Origin: an uncultured Hungatella sp.
GTDB lineage: Bacteria; Bacillota; Clostridia; Lachnospirales; Lachnospiraceae
DNA: 28,818 nucleotides
Direction: 5' to 3'
NCBI GenBank assembly: GCA_910579515.1
Contig: CAJTUV010000038.1
Location: forward strand, 1-28,818
The position numbers were made by a program, and so were the translations under genes. Shown here piece after piece: positions 7,236 through 15,528 of the stretch. The first letter of the stretch is position 1. Each line of letters starts with the position of its first letter. Under the pieces are notes generated by a model. The model had not been told where the DNA came from and ran no database searches. It saw only the letters and a list, made by a program, of their open reading frames with translations.

Positions 7236-8447
7236 TCAGGCATAGGATAAAAACGATCCGATACCGGTTCTGGAAATGGAGTACAAAGCCGCCTTTGGGC
7301 CTCTGCTTTCTAATTCAGACAAAAACTGATTTATGTCGAAATTGTAGCGGGCCTCCAGGGTCATGTGCGCATGATTGCCAAAAGTGCGGATGTCAGAGAA
7401 GAAGCTGTCTTTCAGGTATTTCTTACCGCTATTAGCAATCGCCTGTTTTATGTCATTGGTGTCTTCATACTGTTTTAGGGCATATTGATAAACCTTTGCC
7501 GTCTGACCTTTTGGAGATAAAAAGGTTTCAAAAGATTTTAAAATCATATCAGACATTTTTTCGCTGGCAAGAGAATGCCCCAGCATACAGGATATCTTCA
7601 TATATTGGGAGGCCAGATAAATTCCCAGCTCCTCCTCGCTCATAAGATTTTTCGTTTCGGATTTCATCTGGGAGGCGGCCTTGGCCACAATGCCGGCGGC
7701 CTCTAAATCCTCCAGACTGTACTCGCTTTTATCTTCCTTTGAAGGGGCTTTGGAAGGCTTTCCTTCTTCCCGCTGATTAAGCGCCCACACCTCAAGGCTG
7801 ATTTGAGCGATGATATAATCTGGCTTTTCATCCTTGTACCACGAGAACTCATTTTTTGCTATTTCCTCCATTTCCTCTGCCCGTCTGTCGATGGCAGCAG
7901 AGAGGCTGGCTCCCATAGAAGCACTGACGCCTTTGTTTCCAAGGCCTTCATAGAAATGTCCCACGGTATTCTGGTAGGAGCTGCATAGTTGTTTTTTGGC
8001 TTTATCAAACATGGCATCCAACCGTTCCATTTTTTCTGTCAGCATCTCCTCATCGTCTCTATAGTTCTGTTCCAGCCTGTGTTTCACTGCAACATACATA
8101 GAAACCGTGTGATCCACGCTGCTCATCAGAGAATCTGCATTGTCCAAGGTCACGGACTTTTTGCTGAAAAATTCTTTTTCGACTCGTTCCCAATCAATTC
8201 CATCATTTTTATCAGGGTCATAATATGTTAAAGTCCCAGAAGAAGGGATAGGTCCCTCAAAAATTAGGCCTTCTGCAGAACCTGGCAGCATCTTGTCGCC
8301 GAAAATCTTAGGTGCAGAGCTTTCAAAAGTATCCACATTGGGCCCAGACTTGCTTAACGTCTTCTGAGACGTCTGATTTGCCCCTGATTTCATGGATACG
8401 GAAGTTTTTTGACGCGGACGAAAATCCGAAGTAGTTTTTATATCCAT
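7236..8447 (-). CDS. hypothetical protein, 403 aa, helical
   Basis: I do not recognise this protein. It is soluble, without a signal peptide or membrane segment. The first 75 residues are Ser/Thr/Lys/Pro-rich and look disordered; residues about 90-190 are charged and helical (VEKEFFSKKSV, MLTEKMERLDAMFDKAKKQL); the rest is also mostly helical. ATG 8447 is chosen over an upstream in-frame ATG at 8480 because GGGAG lies 7 bases before it. It is the second gene of a leftward operon behind the small DUF2007-like gene, 47 bases away, under the promoter at 8780-8808. Its organisation resembles cytoplasmic structural or signalling proteins, but no function can be assigned. Confidence 0.7.
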   Translation of the reverse strand: MDIKTTSDFRPRQKTSVSMKSGANQTSQKTLSKSGPNVDTFESSAPKIFGDKMLPGSAEGLIFEGPIPSSGTLTYYDPDKNDGIDWERVEKEFFSKKSVTLDNADSLMSSVDHTVSMYVAVKHRLEQNYRDDEEMLTEKMERLDAMFDKAKKQLCSSYQNTVGHFYEGLGNKGVSASMGASLSAAIDRRAEEMEEIAKNEFSWYKDEKPDYIIAQISLEVWALNQREEGKPSKAPSKEDKSEYSLEDLEAAGIVAKAASQMKSETKNLMSEEELGIYLASQYMKISCMLGHSLASEKMSDMILKSFETFLSPKGQTAKVYQYALKQYEDTNDIKQAIANSGKKYLKDSFFSDIRTFGNHAHMTLEARYNFDINQFLSELESRGPKAALYSISRTGIGSFLSYA

Positions 8448-8494
8448 AATAAATCTCCCATCTACCGTTCTTTTTGCCAACCCAATACATGAAA

Positions 8495-8752
8495 TTATTT
8501 TTCCAAGGCTCTGTGAGCTCTGCTGGAATCTTTCTTACTGACAAGAATTTCATATTCATACATCTGTTCCGAAGAAAGTCCGATACTTCCAGTATTTCCA
8601 CGAACGGTCCCCCGTCCGCTCCACTGGCCCAAGCGGTTGACAACCTTATGTTTATATGGAATTTTTTCAGCGTCTAATGCTTCCCGAATTCCTTCAAAGC
8701 GTTTTAAATCCTTCCCAATCCAAAGGCTTTCCCAATTAAAAAAGCCAACCAT
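8495..8752 (-). CDS. small putative signal-transducing protein (DUF2007-like)
   Basis: An 85-aa protein starting at ATG 8752 after a GGGGGG ribosome binding site. The pattern WIGKDLKRFEGIREALDAEKIPY, then a Gly-rich middle and YEILVSKKDSSRAHRAL at the end, resembles DUF2007-type 'putative signal transducing' proteins: a short beta-alpha-beta fold in which a helix is followed by a strand ending in 'V.ked...A'. Such proteins occur alone in Clostridia and their ligand is unknown. It leads a two-gene leftward unit with the 403-aa protein. The family link is by pattern memory only. Confidence 0.6.
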   Translation of the reverse strand: MVGFFNWESLWIGKDLKRFEGIREALDAEKIPYKHKVVNRLGQWSGRGTVRGNTGSIGLSSEQMYEYEILVSKKDSSRAHRALEK

Positions 8753-8779
8753 GTGCCATCCCCCCTCTCATCTGATTCT

Positions 8780-8808
8780 ATTATAGAACTCCGACAGACA
8801 AAACACAA
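8780..8808 (-). promoter_or_regulatory. leftward promoter of the 8752 operon
   Basis: On the minus strand TTGTGT (8808-8803) and TATAAT (8785-8780) are 17 bases apart. The -10 is perfect and the -35 weak. Confidence 0.55.
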
Positions 8809-8816
8809 TATCATTA

Positions 8817-8846
8817 TTGCTATTTTTGAGACAAAGATGGTATAAT
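8817..8846 (+). promoter_or_regulatory. rightward promoter of the hydro-lyase operon
   Basis: TTGCTA (8817-8822) and TATAAT (8841-8846) with an 18-base spacer, 32 bases before the first ATG. Only 8 bases separate its -35 from that of the leftward promoter, so activity of the two units could be linked. Confidence 0.6.
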
Positions 8847-8878
8847 AGAACCATTATTTTTAAAAGTGGAGGCATATT

Positions 8879-9361
8879 ATGTCTGTTGGAAAAATATTTA
8901 AGTTTCACAACGATCTGGATACAGACCAGATTATTGCATCTCAGTATCTGCTTCTTCCTACCATTGACGAGATGAAAACACATACCTTTGAATCCCTGGA
9001 CCCTGACTTTCCGAGGAAGGTGAAACCAGGGGATTATGTTGTGGGTGGGGAAAACTTTGGCTGCGGCTCTTCCAGAGAGCAGGCTCCAAGCGTTTTAAAG
9101 GCTCTGGGAGTCCAGGCGGTCGTAGCCAAATCTTTTGCCCGGATTTTCTATCGAAACGCCATCAACATTGGACTTTTGGTAATCGTATGCAAGGAGCTGC
9201 CAGATGCAGTGAAAACCGGAGACGAGATGGAATTGTCCCTGACAGAAGGAGTGGCAAAGGCTGGAGGAAAGGTGTATTCCTGCACTAAACTCCCCGAATA
9301 CATGCAGAATATTTTAAGCCAGGGAGGATTGATTGCCTCCTTGAACAGAGAGGAGGACTGA
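8879..9361 (+). CDS. aconitase-family hydro-lyase small subunit, pair 1 (LeuD-like)
   Basis: A 160-aa swivelling-domain subunit of the isopropylmalate/homoaconitate dehydratase group. DTDQIIASQYL opens the chain, and NFGCGSSREQAP (59-70) is the substrate-binding loop with the conserved Arg. It needs the large subunit encoded next. The specificity loop reads YLLL (23-26) where archaeal homoaconitases have YLRT, so a homoaconitate substrate is unlikely. No leuA or leuB lies nearby. The true reaction could be hydration or dehydration of isopropylmalate, citramalate/citraconate, malate isomers or dimethylmalate. ATG 8879 follows GGAGG; the large-subunit gene begins 2 bases after the stop. Confidence 0.85.
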   Translation: MSVGKIFKFHNDLDTDQIIASQYLLLPTIDEMKTHTFESLDPDFPRKVKPGDYVVGGENFGCGSSREQAPSVLKALGVQAVVAKSFARIFYRNAINIGLLVIVCKELPDAVKTGDEMELSLTEGVAKAGGKVYSCTKLPEYMQNILSQGGLIASLNREED

Positions 9362-9363
9362 AT

Positions 9364-10629
9364 ATGGGAATGACAATCGCAGAAAAAATAATTGCTCTGG
9401 CTGCAGGCGTGTCTGAGGTGAAAGCCGGAAATATCTACACCGTAACCCTGGACAGGATGATGAGCAACGATGGGACCACCCATCTAACGGTTGATATGTA
9501 TCACAATAAATTGAAACATCCAAGAATTGCGGATCCTGAGAAAATGGTGTTTATTGTGGATCACAACGTCCCCTCTGACAGTCCAAAGACCGCGGCTTCT
9601 CAGAAGAAAATGCGGGACTTTGCCAGAGAGCACGGAATTGATTTCTGGGAAGGAAAGGGTGTGTGCCATCAGATTATGATGGAGCGTTATGTGCGCCCGG
9701 GAGAGCTGATCTTTGGGGCGGACAGCCATACCTGTACTTATGGAGCTCTGGGAGCCTTTGGAACCGGCGTCGGGTGTACGGACTTACTTTACGGTATGGT
9801 CACAGGAACCTCCTGGCTTCTGGCGCCTGAGACGGTGAAGTTTCAGCTTGTTGGAAAACTTCCCCAGGGAGTTTATCCAAGAGACCTTATGCTGACGATT
9901 ATCGGGGAAATTGGAGCGAATGGCGTGAACTATCAGGTTATGGAATTTTGTGGAGAGGGAGCGAAAACCTTAAGCGTCAGCGATCGGATGGTTTTATGCA
10001 ATCTGGCTGTGGAGGCAGGAGCCAAGACCGCTATTTTTGAGGCGGATGAAATTGCTCTGGCCTATTTAAAAGAGCGGGGCAGGGAGCCCAAAGCAGTATT
10101 AAAAAGCGATGAAGACGCCGTGTATGCAAGAGAGTATACGTTTGACTTGTCTAAAATTCAGCCGGTGGCGGCCAGACCTGATTTTGTGGACGATGTGGTT
10201 CCTGCAAAGGAAGTGTGCGGGGTGCGGATTGACGAGGCATTTTTAGGTTCCTGCAACAATGGACGAATTGATGATCTGAGAGCAGGAGCGGCTATTGTGA
10301 AGGGAAGAAAGGTGTCTGACCATGTGAGATTCTTAGTGGTTCCAGCCAGCCAAGAGGTGTATCTTCAGGCACTTCATGAAGGGCTGATCGACACCTTTAT
10401 GAAGAGTGGAGCCATTGTGATGAATCCGAACTGCAGCGTGTGCTGGGGGAGCTGCCAGGGGGTAATCGGTGAAAACGAGGTTCTTATCAGCACAGGAACC
10501 AGGAATTTTAAGGGGAGAGCAGGGCATCCGTCCTCCAAGGTTTATCTGGGTTCTGCAGCTACGGTGGCGGCGTCGGCCGTAAAGGGAGAAATCTGTACTG
10601 CGGATATGCTGGATGAAACACGAATCTGA
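9364..10629 (+). CDS. aconitase-family hydro-lyase large subunit, pair 1 (LeuC-like)
   Basis: A 421-aa [4Fe-4S] catalytic subunit. The cluster ligands are Cys297 (GSCNNGR), Cys357 and Cys360 (NPNCSVCWG); GADSHT (118-123) and VDHNVPSD (65-72) are further family motifs. Two departures stand out: GSCNNGR instead of the usual GSCTNGR, and NPNC-SVC instead of the usual GPGC-xxC. All three ligands remain, so activity is expected but substrate preference may differ. It follows its small subunit with the ribosome binding site inside that gene, so translation is coupled. Cytoplasmic and oxygen-sensitive. The exact substrate is not readable. Confidence 0.85.
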   Translation: MGMTIAEKIIALAAGVSEVKAGNIYTVTLDRMMSNDGTTHLTVDMYHNKLKHPRIADPEKMVFIVDHNVPSDSPKTAASQKKMRDFAREHGIDFWEGKGVCHQIMMERYVRPGELIFGADSHTCTYGALGAFGTGVGCTDLLYGMVTGTSWLLAPETVKFQLVGKLPQGVYPRDLMLTIIGEIGANGVNYQVMEFCGEGAKTLSVSDRMVLCNLAVEAGAKTAIFEADEIALAYLKERGREPKAVLKSDEDAVYAREYTFDLSKIQPVAARPDFVDDVVPAKEVCGVRIDEAFLGSCNNGRIDDLRAGAAIVKGRKVSDHVRFLVVPASQEVYLQALHEGLIDTFMKSGAIVMNPNCSVCWGSCQGVIGENEVLISTGTRNFKGRAGHPSSKVYLGSAATVAASAVKGEICTADMLDETRI

Positions 10630-10658
10630 AAATAAAGAAACAGAAAGTGAGAGAAATA

Positions 10659-11156
10659 ATGGAACAGTTTACTGGGAACGTTTGGACTTTGGGAGATGAC
10701 ATTGACACGGATATTATTATTCCCACAGAATATCTGGCGCTAAAGACCATAGAAGAGATGAAGCAGTATGGTTTTAGTCCTCTCAGACCAAAGCTGGCCT
10801 CGCAGATTCGGCAGGGGGACATGATTGTGGCTGGAAAAAATTTTGGCTGCGGATCCTCCAGGGAACAGGCGCCGGAGGTGATAAAGGCATTGGGAATCCG
10901 GTGTATTATAGCCAAATCCTTTGCCCGTATTTTCTTTCGCAATTCCATAAACAACGGTCTTCTTCTTATTGAACAGCCAGATTTGTATGATGATCTGAAA
11001 GAAGGGGACAGCATTACCGTAACGGTGAATCATGGAATTGATTATCAGGGGAAGCATTATCCCATTGCCTCTCTGCCTGACAATCTCATGGAAATCATAG
11101 AGGCAGGAGGTTTAGTGAAGGCTATGAGAAGGAAGAACGGGCTGGAGTGCGTCTGA
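10659..11156 (+). CDS. aconitase-family hydro-lyase small subunit, pair 2 (LeuD-like)
   Basis: A 165-aa homologue of the first small subunit, clearly diverged from it. DIDTDIIIPTEYL is followed by the loop YLAL (25-28), different from YLLL in pair 1 and again lacking the Arg of homoaconitases; NFGCGSSREQAP begins at residue 61. The start at ATG 10659 is preferred over GTG 10647 because GAGAGA lies directly before the ATG and the family begins near this point. The gene follows pair 1 after 29 bases and overlaps nothing upstream. The large subunit of pair 2 begins 17 bases after its stop, so this heterodimer is also made from one transcript. Confidence 0.85.
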   Translation: MEQFTGNVWTLGDDIDTDIIIPTEYLALKTIEEMKQYGFSPLRPKLASQIRQGDMIVAGKNFGCGSSREQAPEVIKALGIRCIIAKSFARIFFRNSINNGLLLIEQPDLYDDLKEGDSITVTVNHGIDYQGKHYPIASLPDNLMEIIEAGGLVKAMRRKNGLECV

Positions 11157-11173
11157 GAGAGGAGAGTAGAAGC

Positions 11174-12439
11174 GTGGGTCAAACAATCATAGAAAAGATT
11201 ATTTCCCATAATACAGGCAAGGAGAGTGTGAAGCCTGGAGAGATTGTGGTCGTGTCAGTGGACAGGGTGATGCTGGATGATATTATGATTCCGTTTATTG
11301 CGGATAAGTTTGAGGAGATGGGGTTTGCAAAAATCTGGGATTCAGATAAGGTGGTGTTGATTTATGACCACCTGGTTCCGGCCAGCCAGTTAGACGATAC
11401 CAGACATTATAAGGTAGGAGACCATTTTGCAGAACAATATGGCCTGAAACATGTTCACAGAAGTGATGGAATCTGTCATCAGCTTATGACAGAGGCCGGT
11501 TATGTAAAACCTGGCGACGTAGTGTTTGGCACGGACAGTCACACCACTACGTATGGATGTGTGGCCGCTTTCTCCACTGGAATCGGTTATACGGAGATGG
11601 CGGCGATTCTTGGAACCGGAAGCTTGTGGGTAAAGGTGCCAGAAACGATTCGGATTGTGATTGAGGGAAGATTGCCGGATTATGTGATGTCTAAGGACGT
11701 GATTCTTCGGATCATCGGGGATTTGGGAGCGGACGGGGCAACTTACCGGGCTCTGGAGTTTTGTGGCTCTGGAGTGGACCAGATGAGCGTCAGCAGCCGA
11801 ATGACCATGGCGAACATGGCTATTGAAGCAGGAGCCAAATGCGCCCTTTTCACACCGGATGAGAAGACTGCTCAGTATTGTCAGGTGGAGCTGGATTCCT
11901 GGCAGAAGAGTCTGGCTGGGGATGAGGACGCTTCCTATTATAAGACCATTACCTACCGGGCGGAAGATTTTGTTCCGGTGATGGCCTGTCCTTCCCAGGT
12001 AGATAAAATCTGCAATGTCGCAGATTTGGAGGGAATCCAAATTGATCAGGTGTTTATCGGCTCCTGTACCAACGGACGGTTGGAGGACTTACAAATGGCG
12101 GCCAGGGTTTTAAAGGGAAAAAAGGTTGCTCCGTTTGTGAAGCTGATTGTGACGCCCGCCAGCCGAAAGGTTTATGAGGAGGCTGGGGCATGCGGCGTTT
12201 TGAACGTATTGGCAGAAGCAGGCGCCATCATTACCCATCCGGGCTGCGGCCTGTGCTGCGGCCGGACCGGAGGGATTCTGGGGGACGGCGAGCGGGTAGT
12301 GGCTACCAACAATCGGAATTTCCTAGGGCGTATGGGAACGTCTAAGGTGGAAATTTACCTGGCTTCTCCCGCTGTGGCTGCGGCGTGTGCTGTGGCTGGA
12401 AAGATTACTGCTGATTTTTCCTGTGGAGGAGAGAGCTGA
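11174..12439 (+). CDS. aconitase-family hydro-lyase large subunit, pair 2 (LeuC-like)
   Basis: A 421-aa catalytic subunit with canonical cluster motifs: Cys298 in GSCTNGR, and Cys358 and Cys361 in HPGCGLCCG. GTDSHTTTYG (119-128) and YDHLVPAS (64-71) match the family. It is exactly as long as the large subunit of pair 1, but the two differ strongly through the middle. GTG 11174 is chosen because GAGAGGAG sits about 9 bases before it; an in-frame ATG at 11147 would overlap the small subunit. A terminator follows at 12467. With two complete pairs, the operon could run two successive steps, such as dehydration of one acid and hydration to an isomer. Confidence 0.85.
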   Translation: MGQTIIEKIISHNTGKESVKPGEIVVVSVDRVMLDDIMIPFIADKFEEMGFAKIWDSDKVVLIYDHLVPASQLDDTRHYKVGDHFAEQYGLKHVHRSDGICHQLMTEAGYVKPGDVVFGTDSHTTTYGCVAAFSTGIGYTEMAAILGTGSLWVKVPETIRIVIEGRLPDYVMSKDVILRIIGDLGADGATYRALEFCGSGVDQMSVSSRMTMANMAIEAGAKCALFTPDEKTAQYCQVELDSWQKSLAGDEDASYYKTITYRAEDFVPVMACPSQVDKICNVADLEGIQIDQVFIGSCTNGRLEDLQMAARVLKGKKVAPFVKLIVTPASRKVYEEAGACGVLNVLAEAGAIITHPGCGLCCGRTGGILGDGERVVATNNRNFLGRMGTSKVEIYLASPAVAAACAVAGKITADFSCGGES

Positions 12440-12466
12440 TTCCTGTCAGAAAGGGATAAAAAATAT

Positions 12467-12510
12467 GGCGGCCAGAGGATTTACATTTCCTCTTGACCGC
12501 CTCTTATATA
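12467..12510. terminator. bidirectional terminator between convergent genes
   Basis: GGCGGCCAGAGGA (12467-12479) pairs with TCCTCTTGACCGCC (12488-12501) except for one bulge. It ends the hydro-lyase operon on one strand and the reductase gene on the other; it is followed by a short T-rich stretch on the plus side. Confidence 0.7.
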
Positions 12511-12523
12511 GAGCGTTTCTAAC

Positions 12524-14530
12524 TTATTTTGCCTGCTCCAGACACTGTCTTACCGCTTCCCGGATTCTCTCGCTGGTAAGGGTGGCTCCTGTTACACCGT
12601 CCACGTCAGGACTGTTGTTTTCCACAATGGCAGCTGGCACTTTTTCAAGAGCCGGTCCTGCGATATTCTCAGTCTCATGATTGCTCAGTACAGTTACTTC
12701 TGCAATTTTATCATCTGCCACAATCACCTGTACCACCATCTCGCCGCTTTGGCCGTCCACAGTAGCTTCATAGATTCCATCTTTGATACCGCTCATATCA
12801 TAGCTTTCCTTTGCGACCTTTTCTTTCTCAAACAGGGCCTTATCCAGGACAAAGGAGGCTTCTTTCACTGGCTGTCCTTTCGGCAATTCCAGATTTACCA
12901 CATTGCGGCCGGTAATACGTCCAAAGGCTACTGGTCCCATGACGCCGGTACCGCCGGAGACGAATTTTCCCCAGATGCCGCCTACCACTTCGCCGGCTGC
13001 ATACAGCCCTGGAATTGGACTGCCGCTTTCATCCACAACCTGCATATCCTTATTAATTGTCACGCCGCCCAAAGTCATTACCACTAAAGCTTTGATAGGA
13101 ACTGCGTAATATTTGTCGCCTTCAATTTTGTTAACCGCCACGCTGTAAGCAGTAGGAGCTCCGCTGAAGTCACGGCCAAATTCGTCGGTCTTGCCAGATT
13201 CTACAGCAGCATTATAGGTGTTTACGGTTTCTACCAGAGCATCCGCCGGTACACCAATGATCTGGGCCAGTTCTTCTAAGGTATCTGCAGACTGAACCAG
13301 CTTATGACCAATGCCCTGCTCAGGCTCATAGTAATACTCCCACATGAAGGCGGCATTGCCGGCCTTTAGATCTTCAATAATTTTGTCTGTGAAAATGTTA
13401 TACTGAACCGCGTTTGTCTGCTCCTCCAGAGCCGTTTCTCTTGGAACCACCTCGTCCAGGGTTTCATTGATAAAACGCTTTCCTTCCTGGTTCACATAAA
13501 TGCCGCCGGCCTTCCACATATACACGTCGCCAATGGCGCCTTTCCCTTCTGCATACTCCAGGCCCATAGGGAAGGTTGGGATATAAGATAATTTGTCCTG
13601 GTCAACGGCCGCGCCTACGGTCTGCATGATACGGATTCCCTTGCCGTCTGCACTGTCTGCGCCTCCTACCAGATATTTGTCGCCGTGTTTGGCGTACTGG
13701 CCCATCATTTTCGGGTTGCCGGAATAGCCGCCGGTAGCCATGATAATGCCTTTTTTGGCCTCATAGCATACGGTTTTCTGGCTGTCGCTGTTGTAGCCTA
13801 CAGCAGTCAGAACCTGGCCGTTCTCATTTCCCAAAAGATCGGTTACTTCTGTGTAGTAGTCGATGGTGATATTTTTATAGGCTGCTACTTCCTTATCCAG
13901 AATCTCATGAACTGCAGACTTATAGTTGGCAGGGTCCATAGCCTTTGGCTTGTAGGTTCTCTGGATGGAGTACAGCTGATGCTCTGGGGCAAACACGCTC
14001 TTTAAGCCGTTTTGCTCAGAAAAGGTATATTCGCTGAGACCGTGATCCCACAGCCACTGGATGGCGTCCACATCCTCATCCACAAAGATTTCAATCAGTT
14101 CTCTGTCTCCCAGGTCAGCGCCGTTGGATAAAATATCTTCAATATAGGATTCTTTCGTGTCAGTGATTCCGTCCAGTTCCTGAATAATGGTTTCAGCGCC
14201 GGACATGGAACCGCTGGTAAAGTTTAATGAACCGCCGGTTTTTCCCAGCTTTTCCACGATAATGATACTTTCTGCACCTTCGTCTGCTGCGGCGATTGCG
14301 GCTGATAGTCCCGCTCCGCCTGCTCCGACGATGACCACATCCGCCTCTTTTACCTCATCATAAACGGCTTCTGCTTCCGCTTCTGTCTCAGCCTCAGTCT
14401 GGGCCTGAGTGGTGGTCTCTGCTGTGGTAGTCGGCGTTGTGTTACCGGCCTGCTGGTTTCCTCCTCCTGACGAACAGCCGCCAAGAACCATGGCGGCGGT
14501 CAAAAGCAGGGCTGACATACGTTTTTTCAT
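12524..14530 (-). CDS. secreted lipoprotein flavin reductase, fumarate/urocanate reductase family, with FMN-binding domain
   Basis: A 668-aa protein. A signal peptide ends in the lipobox LGGC (Cys19), then a Thr/Glu-rich linker, an FAD domain from about 62 (GAGGAG 69-74) and an FMN-binding domain at 583-668. DGVTGATLTS carries the flavin-attachment pattern, with Thr650 the likely site of covalent FMN. Anchored outside, it would take electrons through FMN and FAD to reduce an unsaturated acid. The catalytic Arg is probably Arg364 (VPRETAL). The two His residues of fumarate reductases (HHTMGG) are replaced (VMTLGG), and the second substrate Arg region reads GKFVSGGTG, so fumarate is not the expected substrate. 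The FMN domain is C-terminal, unlike UrdA-type enzymes. GGAGGG precedes the ATG. Confidence 0.85.
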   Translation of the reverse strand: MKKRMSALLLTAAMVLGGCSSGGGNQQAGNTTPTTTAETTTQAQTEAETEAEAEAVYDEVKEADVVIVGAGGAGLSAAIAAADEGAESIIIVEKLGKTGGSLNFTSGSMSGAETIIQELDGITDTKESYIEDILSNGADLGDRELIEIFVDEDVDAIQWLWDHGLSEYTFSEQNGLKSVFAPEHQLYSIQRTYKPKAMDPANYKSAVHEILDKEVAAYKNITIDYYTEVTDLLGNENGQVLTAVGYNSDSQKTVCYEAKKGIIMATGGYSGNPKMMGQYAKHGDKYLVGGADSADGKGIRIMQTVGAAVDQDKLSYIPTFPMGLEYAEGKGAIGDVYMWKAGGIYVNQEGKRFINETLDEVVPRETALEEQTNAVQYNIFTDKIIEDLKAGNAAFMWEYYYEPEQGIGHKLVQSADTLEELAQIIGVPADALVETVNTYNAAVESGKTDEFGRDFSGAPTAYSVAVNKIEGDKYYAVPIKALVVMTLGGVTINKDMQVVDESGSPIPGLYAAGEVVGGIWGKFVSGGTGVMGPVAFGRITGRNVVNLELPKGQPVKEASFVLDKALFEKEKVAKESYDMSGIKDGIYEATVDGQSGEMVVQVIVADDKIAEVTVLSNHETENIAGPALEKVPAAIVENNSPDVDGVTGATLTSERIREAVRQCLEQAK

Positions 14531-14570
14531 AAAATACCCTCCTCAATAGATATGGTTTTTGGTTACCTTG

Positions 14571-14599
14571 TTGCTTTTATTATAACGTTGCGGTAAAAT
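14571..14599 (+). promoter_or_regulatory. rightward promoter of the AraC gene
   Basis: TTGCTT (14571-14576) and TAAAAT (14594-14599), 17 bases apart. It overlaps the leftward promoter almost completely. Confidence 0.5.
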
Positions 14600-14607
14600 A
14601 AAGTCAT
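14579..14607 (-). promoter_or_regulatory. leftward promoter of the reductase gene
   Basis: On the minus strand ATGACT (14607-14602) and TATAAT (14584-14579) are 17 bases apart. Being interlocked with the AraC promoter, only one RNA polymerase could bind at a time. Confidence 0.55.
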
Positions 14608-14652
14608 ACACTTTTCGATATGAGTTCTATCAAAATCAGGAGGAAATGGTCT

Positions 14653-15528
14653 GTGCTTTACGATTCCTATTTCAGAAATGTTCCAACGCTTACAGAGGAT
14701 ATGTTATCAAAAGAGCTTAAGACGTATCAACTATCCCTGGTGGCCTTTGGACGCTTTCAGGCTCAAAAGGCCCGTTCAATCAGCAACATGACTCTGCCTT
14801 ACCATCGGATTATCTATATTACTGGCAGTGCGGTTCGTTACCAGGTTCATGAGACTGCCATGATATTGGAAAAGGGGGATGTGCTTTACACTCCCCCTAA
14901 TACGATTTATAATGCTGAAATTGTAGAAAAGGACAGGCTTCCAGAATTTATTTATCTTTATTTTGAAGTTCTTCCCTGTCATCAGGAGCAGAATTTTATT
15001 CGCATGATGGAGACTTCTTTGAAGATTCGGGTTTTTCATGCTTTGGAATCTCCTGTAGAGTTTTATTTTTATACCATTGCCGAGGAATATGAGAACCAAC
15101 GGCCGGGATATTATCATAAAATCCACAGCTACCTTATGCTTTTAGTTATGGAACTTCTCCGTAGAAAGGATTTTCAGAGAGAGGAAGCTCCTTCTCACAG
15201 CTGGGAGTCAGGCGGAAGCCTTATTTTAAATAAGGCAACCAGCTATATTGCCGCCAACATCAGAGAGCCTTTGCGGGTTTCTAAAGTCAGCCATGCCTGC
15301 GGTGTGAGTGAAAGCTTCCTGTATAAATTGTTTTCCTCAAACCTGAACGTGTCTCCAAAGGAATATATTTTAAACTGCAAAATGGAGTATGCGGTTCGCC
15401 TTCTGAGAAAGAATATGACCGTGACCCAGATTGCCAGAGAGCTGGGTTTTTCCAATCCCAATCACTTTTCAAACGCATTTTTTAAGGTAATGGGAAAACG
15501 GCCCTCGGAATGGAACGCTTTCGGTTAG
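14653..15528 (+). CDS. AraC-family regulator with N-terminal cupin domain
   Basis: A 291-aa regulator. The first 150 residues form the cupin-like sensing domain (YHRIIYITGSAVRYQVH, then EKGDVLYTPPNTIY), and the last 100 carry two helix-turn-helix units (VSKVSHACGVSESFLYKLFSSNL and VTQIARELGFSNPNHFSNAFFKV). GTG 14653 is preferred over ATG 14620 because AGGAGG (14638-14643) lies 9 bases before the GTG and nothing resembles a ribosome binding site before the ATG. It is divergent from the flavin reductase gene, and the promoters overlap, so it probably activates that gene when its ligand, likely the organic acid reduced, is present. This link is inferred from position. Confidence 0.85.
   Translation: MLYDSYFRNVPTLTEDMLSKELKTYQLSLVAFGRFQAQKARSISNMTLPYHRIIYITGSAVRYQVHETAMILEKGDVLYTPPNTIYNAEIVEKDRLPEFIYLYFEVLPCHQEQNFIRMMETSLKIRVFHALESPVEFYFYTIAEEYENQRPGYYHKIHSYLMLLVMELLRRKDFQREEAPSHSWESGGSLILNKATSYIAANIREPLRVSKVSHACGVSESFLYKLFSSNLNVSPKEYILNCKMEYAVRLLRKNMTVTQIARELGFSNPNHFSNAFFKVMGKRPSEWNAFG

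Noticed and set aside
7803..8231. Two plus-strand frames of 61 and 80 residues
   Set aside because: Antisense to the 403-aa gene, which has a clear start and operon context.
11390..12040. Minus-strand frame of 216 residues
   Set aside because: Shadow of the second hydro-lyase large subunit; no start site and His/Ser-rich mirror composition.
8879..12439. Leucine biosynthesis operon
   Set aside because: No leuA, leuB or ilv gene is present, there are two hydro-lyase pairs, and one has altered cluster motifs.
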